NCBI RefSeq assembly: GCF_048006345.1
Contig: NZ_CP180351.1
Coordinates: forward strand, 3,472,001-3,536,000
Length of the DNA stretch: 64,000 bases
Direction: 5' to 3'
Source of the DNA: Marivita sp030148515
GTDB taxonomy: Bacteria > Pseudomonadota > Alphaproteobacteria > Rhodobacterales > Rhodobacteraceae
The translations under genes and the position numbers were made by a program. Positions 60,642 to 64,000 of the stretch are shown here, in pieces (within the stretch, counting starts at the first letter, position 1; every line of letters begins with the position of its first letter). Below the pieces are notes generated by a model, which was given only the letters and a program-made list of their open reading frames with translations, did not search any database and was not told the DNA's origin.

Positions 60642-61517
60642 TTACCCGGCTCGGGCGGTGCGTGCTTGAAGAACCGGTGTCAGGCGCTCTGCCTGCATAC
60701 GCACCATCTCGGCCAATTGTGCTTCACCCGGACAAGACGGGATCGACGAAATCGCGCCACTCAGAATATCGCGCAGCCGCGATTGCGCACCATCCACACC
60801 AAGAACAGTCACTGCGTTGGGGCGACCATGCAGATCGTCCTGACCCACGGGTTTGCCCAGCGTTTCGCTGTCATAAAGCGCATCGCGCAGGTCGTCGGCA
60901 ACTTGGAACGCTTCGCCAATGCGGGCGCCAAGTTCGAACCAAGGTTCTTCATCCTGACCGGCAGCGATCGCGCCCATCTGGGTCGCGGCAATGAACAGGG
61001 CCCCTGTCTTTGACTGATGGTACGCCGAAAGGTCGATCTTGGCTTCGCTTTCCCATCCCTGGCCCGCGCAGATGCCAAAGGGCATACCGGACTGGCGCGA
61101 CAGGATGCGGATCAATCGAACGGCGCGGTCGGGCGAATGTTCCGCCGCCATCGCCAGTACCTCGAACGCGAGAATGATCAGCGAGTTGCCTGTGAGAACC
61201 GCCAATGGTTCGGAATAGGCGCGATGTACCGACGGTTTGCACCGCCGAACATCCGCATCGTCGAAGCACGGCAGGTCGTCATGTACAAGGCTCGCACAGT
61301 GGATCAGCTCCAAAGCGGCAGCCGCAGCGTCGGCCATCTTGGGCGAATCATCCCCACAGGCCATCGCGACAGACATGAGAATCGTTGGACGGATACGCGC
61401 GCCACCCGGCGTACAGGCATAGTGGAGAGCCTCGGAAAGCTTTGCAGGCGGTGTTCCGGCCTGTCCGATGCGAATTGCTGCCTCAACTGCAGAATTGATC
61501 CGGGTGTGAAGTCCCAT
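60642..61517 (-). CDS. crtE: Geranylgeranyl diphosphate synthase (CrtE)
   Basis: 291 residues, trans-prenyltransferase making GGPP for carotenoids and for the bacteriochlorophyll tail. First Asp-rich motif is SLVHDDLPCFDDADVRR (about 79-95) and the second is FQVADDLRDAL (about 205-215). The HRAYSEPLAVLTGNSLIILAFE helix is typical. Transcribed with crtF and divergent from crtD across a 72-bp control region with two PpsR boxes. Confidence 0.96.
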   Translation of the reverse strand: MGLHTRINSAVEAAIRIGQAGTPPAKLSEALHYACTPGGARIRPTILMSVAMACGDDSPKMADAAAAALELIHCASLVHDDLPCFDDADVRRCKPSVHRAYSEPLAVLTGNSLIILAFEVLAMAAEHSPDRAVRLIRILSRQSGMPFGICAGQGWESEAKIDLSAYHQSKTGALFIAATQMGAIAAGQDEEPWFELGARIGEAFQVADDLRDALYDSETLGKPVGQDDLHGRPNAVTVLGVDGAQSRLRDILSGAISSIPSCPGEAQLAEMVRMQAERLTPVLQARTARAG

Positions 61518-61539
61518 CGAACGCTCCTAAACAATGTGT

Positions 61540-61557
61540 TGTCATCTTGATCTGACA
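61540..61557. promoter_or_regulatory. PpsR/CrtJ binding site 1 in the crtE-crtD region
   Basis: TGTCATCTTGATCTGACA is a perfect TGTC-N10-GACA match, 23 bp from the crtE ATG on the minus strand. It pairs with a second box 24 bp away. Confidence 0.8.
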
Positions 61558-61563
61558 CACTAG

Positions 61564-61581
61564 TGTAAACCATACTGGACA
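61564..61581. promoter_or_regulatory. PpsR/CrtJ binding site 2 in the crtE-crtD region
   Basis: TGTAAACCATACTGGACA fits TGT-N12-ACA, 9 bp before the crtD ATG. Between the two boxes lies the perfect palindrome ACACTAGTGT (61557-61566), so the whole control region is nearly symmetric, suiting coordinate repression of both divergent operons. Confidence 0.75.
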
Positions 61582-61589
61582 CTTGGCAA

Positions 61590-63182
61590 ATGCGAGTCAA
61601 CAATTCGATGATGAAAAAGCCACGACACAGCTCTGGGCGCGTCATCGTGATCGGCGCGGGGATCGGAGGGTTGGCGACTGCCCTACCCTTGGTGCATCGC
61701 GGATTCGACGTGACCATCCTCGAACGTCAGTCTGTCCCGGGTGGAAAGATGCGTCAGCTCAACGGTGTCGACGCAGGCCCAACCGTTCTGACAATGCTCG
61801 ATGTGTTTGAAGCGCTGTTCGATGATGTGGGCGAAACGCTGACCAATCATGTCACCTTGATCCCGCAAGACATCCTTGCACGTCATTGGTGGCCCGACAG
61901 TGGAACGCTTGATCTTTTTCAGGATCGGGCAAAAAGCGCTGATGCGATTGGCGACTTTGCCGGACCTAAGGCAAAGGCAGAGTTTCTGGCATTTGCCGAA
62001 CGCGCAGCGCGGCTGTTCAATGGTTTCAGCGATCCGATGATGCGGCAGGCCGAACCGTCGCTCACTGCATTGACGGCGCATGTGATGAAACATCCGGCGC
62101 TCATTCGGGACATGGGTGTGGGGCAAACGCTGAAACGTCTGCTCGCCACCTCGTTCACCGATCCCCGACTGAGGCAGCTCTTCGGGCGCTATGCGACCTA
62201 TGTGGGCGGGTCGCCCGATCGTTCGCCCGCGCTTCTTGCGCTGATTTGGGAGGCAGAGGCCCGTGGGGTCTGGTGCGTCAAAGGCGGGATGAGCGCGCTT
62301 GCCAAAGCCATCGCGTCTTTGATCGAGGCCAAGGGCGGCACAATCCGCACCAATGCAACGGTGAAAAAGATCAACACCGCTTTGGGCGGTGTCTCTGGCG
62401 TCACGCTGACATCCGGGGAAACCGTCTATGCGGATCAGATCGTCTTCAACGGCGATCCCCGCGCTTTGGCTTTGGGGCTGTTGGGTGAGGCGACATCCCC
62501 GGTCGCAACCATCACAACCAAACGCGCGCGCAGTCATTCCGCCAATGTCTGGAGCTTTGCGGCAAAGCCGTCAGACCTGCCTTTGGTACACCACAACGTC
62601 TTTTTCAGCGACCCTGCGAAGAACGAGTTCGCCGAAATCGAACGCGGGTACATCCCGTCCCACCCCGCACTCTACGTCTGCGCCGAAGATCGGGGGCAAG
62701 ATACGCCGCCCCCTGAGACCGAGCGCTTTGAGATCATCATGAATACTCCGCCGTTGACGCAACGCGCGGCCCAGCCCGAGGACTACGAGATATGTCACAC
62801 ACGGACGTTCCCAACTCTTCGCCGCTTTGGTCTGAGCTTCTCACCGGAACCGGGGCCGGACGGCCTGACGACGGCGAAGAGCTTCGACGCGCTCTTCCCC
62901 GGCAGCGCCGGTTCGCTTTACGGGCAGACCCCGCACGGGATGACAGCCGGTTTGGAACGCCCGACGGCGCGAACGCAGATCAAGGGTCTGTATCTGGCGG
63001 GCGGCGGAGCGCACCCGGGGGCGGGCGTCCCGATGGCGGCGCTCTCCGGCAAGCACGCGGCCGCGGCGATTGTGACGGACCGAACTTCAATCTCGATGTC
63101 CCGGAAAACGGTTACGCGTGGTGGTACGTCGATGGAATCAGCGGCGACGGAAAGCGTGCCGTATCGGTCATTGGATTCATAG
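61590..63182 (+). CDS. crtD: Hydroxyneurosporene/methoxyneurosporene dehydrogenase (CrtD)
   Basis: 530 residues, FAD-dependent carotenoid 3,4-desaturase. The dinucleotide motif is VIVIGAGIGGLATALPLVHRG near the N-terminus, followed by LERQSVPGGKM. The C-terminal GLYLAGGGAHPGAGVPMAALSGKHAA is the CrtI/CrtD signature. Divergence from crtE and the downstream crtC decide for CrtD over CrtI. Residues after about 490 form a Ser/Arg/Thr-rich tail that exists only because the frame overlaps crtC. ATG 61590 is taken; ATGs at 61608 and 61611 are possible. Confidence 0.94.
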   Translation: MRVNNSMMKKPRHSSGRVIVIGAGIGGLATALPLVHRGFDVTILERQSVPGGKMRQLNGVDAGPTVLTMLDVFEALFDDVGETLTNHVTLIPQDILARHWWPDSGTLDLFQDRAKSADAIGDFAGPKAKAEFLAFAERAARLFNGFSDPMMRQAEPSLTALTAHVMKHPALIRDMGVGQTLKRLLATSFTDPRLRQLFGRYATYVGGSPDRSPALLALIWEAEARGVWCVKGGMSALAKAIASLIEAKGGTIRTNATVKKINTALGGVSGVTLTSGETVYADQIVFNGDPRALALGLLGEATSPVATITTKRARSHSANVWSFAAKPSDLPLVHHNVFFSDPAKNEFAEIERGYIPSHPALYVCAEDRGQDTPPPETERFEIIMNTPPLTQRAAQPEDYEICHTRTFPTLRRFGLSFSPEPGPDGLTTAKSFDALFPGSAGSLYGQTPHGMTAGLERPTARTQIKGLYLAGGGAHPGAGVPMAALSGKHAAAAIVTDRTSISMSRKTVTRGGTSMESAATESVPYRSLDS

Positions 63183-64000
63183 GATCGGTCTTTTCCCCCT
63201 GGTATCGCTGGTCGGGCCGCAAGAATCCCGAAGACCATGTGTGCATCAATGTCGCAACTTATGGCCCCGGTGGACGGTTCACCATGACCGACCGCGGCAC
63301 CCCTGCCCTGCGCCAGACCGCCAACAGCCTGACCGTTGGTCCGTCGTCGATGCGATGGGCGGGCGGCAAGCTTGTGATCGACATCAACGAAATCTCCGGC
63401 CCACCGCTCATCAGTCGTGTGCGCGGCACCATCACCGTCACGCCCAGCGCCATCACGTCGGTCGAGCTGCCTTTGACCGAAGATGGCGCGCATATCTGGC
63501 GGCCCTTTGGCCCGGTGTCGGACATTTCCGTTGATCTTGAAGCGCCCGGTTGGCAATGGGACGGCCACGGCTATTTCGATGCCAATTTTGGCACCCGCGC
63601 TCTGGAAGAGGACTTCTCGTACTGGACATGGGGCCGATACCCGGCCGCAGGCGGAAGCACGTGTTTCTATGATGCCACCCGGCTGGATGGATCGGAGCTT
63701 GGGTCAGGCTTTCACTTCGATCCTGATGGCAGTGCGACGGAAATCGACCTTCCCCCGCAGCTTGAATTCAAACGCTCGCTCTGGGCGGTTCGCCGTGAAA
63801 CGCGGGGCGATTATGGCTTTCGCCCGCGGCAGGTGATGAACATGCTCGACGCCCCGTTCTATTCCCGCTCCATGGTGGAGACACGTCTGAACGGGGAAAA
63901 GACAGTTGGCGTACACGAGGCACTTGATCTGACACGATTTAGATCACCGCTTCTCAAACCGATGCTTGCTGTTCGCGTGCCACGGCGCAGGAACTGGACC
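62792..64000 (+). CDS. crtC: Carotenoid 1,2-hydratase (CrtC), cut by the window end
   Basis: Hydrates the C1-2 double bond of neurosporene/lycopene. The recognised domain begins near 63074 (GPNFNLDVPENGYAWWYVDG) and continues with FIGSVFSPWYRWSG, CINVATYGPGGRFTMTDRG and LEEDFSYWTWGRYPAAGGSTCFYD to the window end at LAVRVPRRRNW. The frame stays open to 64000, so the stop is just outside. No ATG, GTG or TTG exists in frame between 62792 and the domain; the only canonical start is ATG 62792, a 391-bp overlap with crtD giving a low-complexity Arg/Gly/Asp-rich extension. A non-canonical start nearer 63074 is possible. Confidence 0.85.
   Translation, partial: MSHTDVPNSSPLWSELLTGTGAGRPDDGEELRRALPRQRRFALRADPARDDSRFGTPDGANADQGSVSGGRRSAPGGGRPDGGALRQARGRGDCDGPNFNLDVPENGYAWWYVDGISGDGKRAVSVIGFIGSVFSPWYRWSGRKNPEDHVCINVATYGPGGRFTMTDRGTPALRQTANSLTVGPSSMRWAGGKLVIDINEISGPPLISRVRGTITVTPSAITSVELPLTEDGAHIWRPFGPVSDISVDLEAPGWQWDGHGYFDANFGTRALEEDFSYWTWGRYPAAGGSTCFYDATRLDGSELGSGFHFDPDGSATEIDLPPQLEFKRSLWAVRRETRGDYGFRPRQVMNMLDAPFYSRSMVETRLNGEKTVGVHEALDLTRFRSPLLKPMLAVRVPRRRNWT

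Noticed and set aside
63239..63241. GTG as the crtC start
   Set aside because: It would remove the conserved YAWWYVDG and FIGSVFSPWY segments of the domain.
1..64000. CRISPR arrays, insertion sequences, prophage genes, rRNA
   Set aside because: No spaced direct repeats, transposase, integrase or phage-like genes and no rRNA sequence were seen; the 16S match at 15269 is only 17 nt and in complement.

Overview
The window is a chromosomal segment from a purple, bacteriochlorophyll a-making alphaproteobacterium. Gene content, gene order, GC-rich codon use and close family matches point to the Rhodobacteraceae (Roseobacter group), most likely an aerobic anoxygenic phototroph. I cannot fix the genus from the sequence. 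No insertion sequence, prophage, CRISPR array, rRNA or complete tRNA was seen.

Positions 1-24.2 kb are ordinary housekeeping sequence in short, mixed-orientation units: leuCD, a MscS channel, a thiolase, an orphan hybrid histidine kinase, yaaA, recQ, yggT, a thioesterase-like gene, an MFS exporter with a MepA-type lipoprotein, a phytase-like esterase, a queuosine-precursor transporter, arfB, a large DUF4175 protein, lysA/DUF2834/lipoprotein/argH, tlpA and ugd. The most unusual element here lies just before arfB. It is a short leader with a 17-nt perfect complement to the 16S rRNA 3' end, an 18-codon ORF rich in rare arginine codons, several hairpins and an intrinsic terminator 22 nt before the arfB start.

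Positions 24.4-64 kb are a photosynthesis gene cluster, cut at the right edge inside crtC. One long leftward unit runs bchF-bchN-bchB-bchH-bchL-bchM-lhaA-puhA-puhB-puhC-orf98-acsF-puhE-hemA-cycA. It covers pigment synthesis from protoporphyrin onward, the H subunit, assembly factors and the soluble electron donor. Rightward from the same control region run ppaA-ppsR and then bchG-bch2-bchP-idi. A secreted CAP/RTX/DUF4214 protein sits between idi and the leftward dxs. Beyond dxs a second leftward unit runs bchC-bchX-bchY-bchZ-pufQ-pufB-pufA-pufL-pufM-pufC(-dxs). Then crtE-crtF run left and crtD-crtC run right.

The products cooperate. Dxs, Idi and CrtE supply isoprenoids; HemA starts tetrapyrrole synthesis; BchHLMNBFXYZC, AcsF, BchG and BchP build bacteriochlorophyll a; CrtD, CrtC and CrtF finish the spheroidene-type carotenoid; PufBALMC and PuhA form the LH1-reaction centre with a tetraheme cytochrome; PuhB, PuhC, PuhE and LhaA assemble it. 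The oxygen-dependent cyclase AcsF is present; the oxygen-independent bchE, and also bchI/D, crtI/B/A and pucBA, are not in this window.

Regulation is visible. Nine sites fit the PpsR/CrtJ consensus TGT-N12-ACA and lie only in the bchF-ppaA, bchG, bchC and crtE-crtD control regions. A FnrL-like box precedes bchG. Other points of note are a one-base deletion in a C run that breaks bchP, a 391-nt crtD/crtC overlap forced by the lack of any nearer start codon, and dense hairpins between pufQ and pufB and between pufC and dxs.
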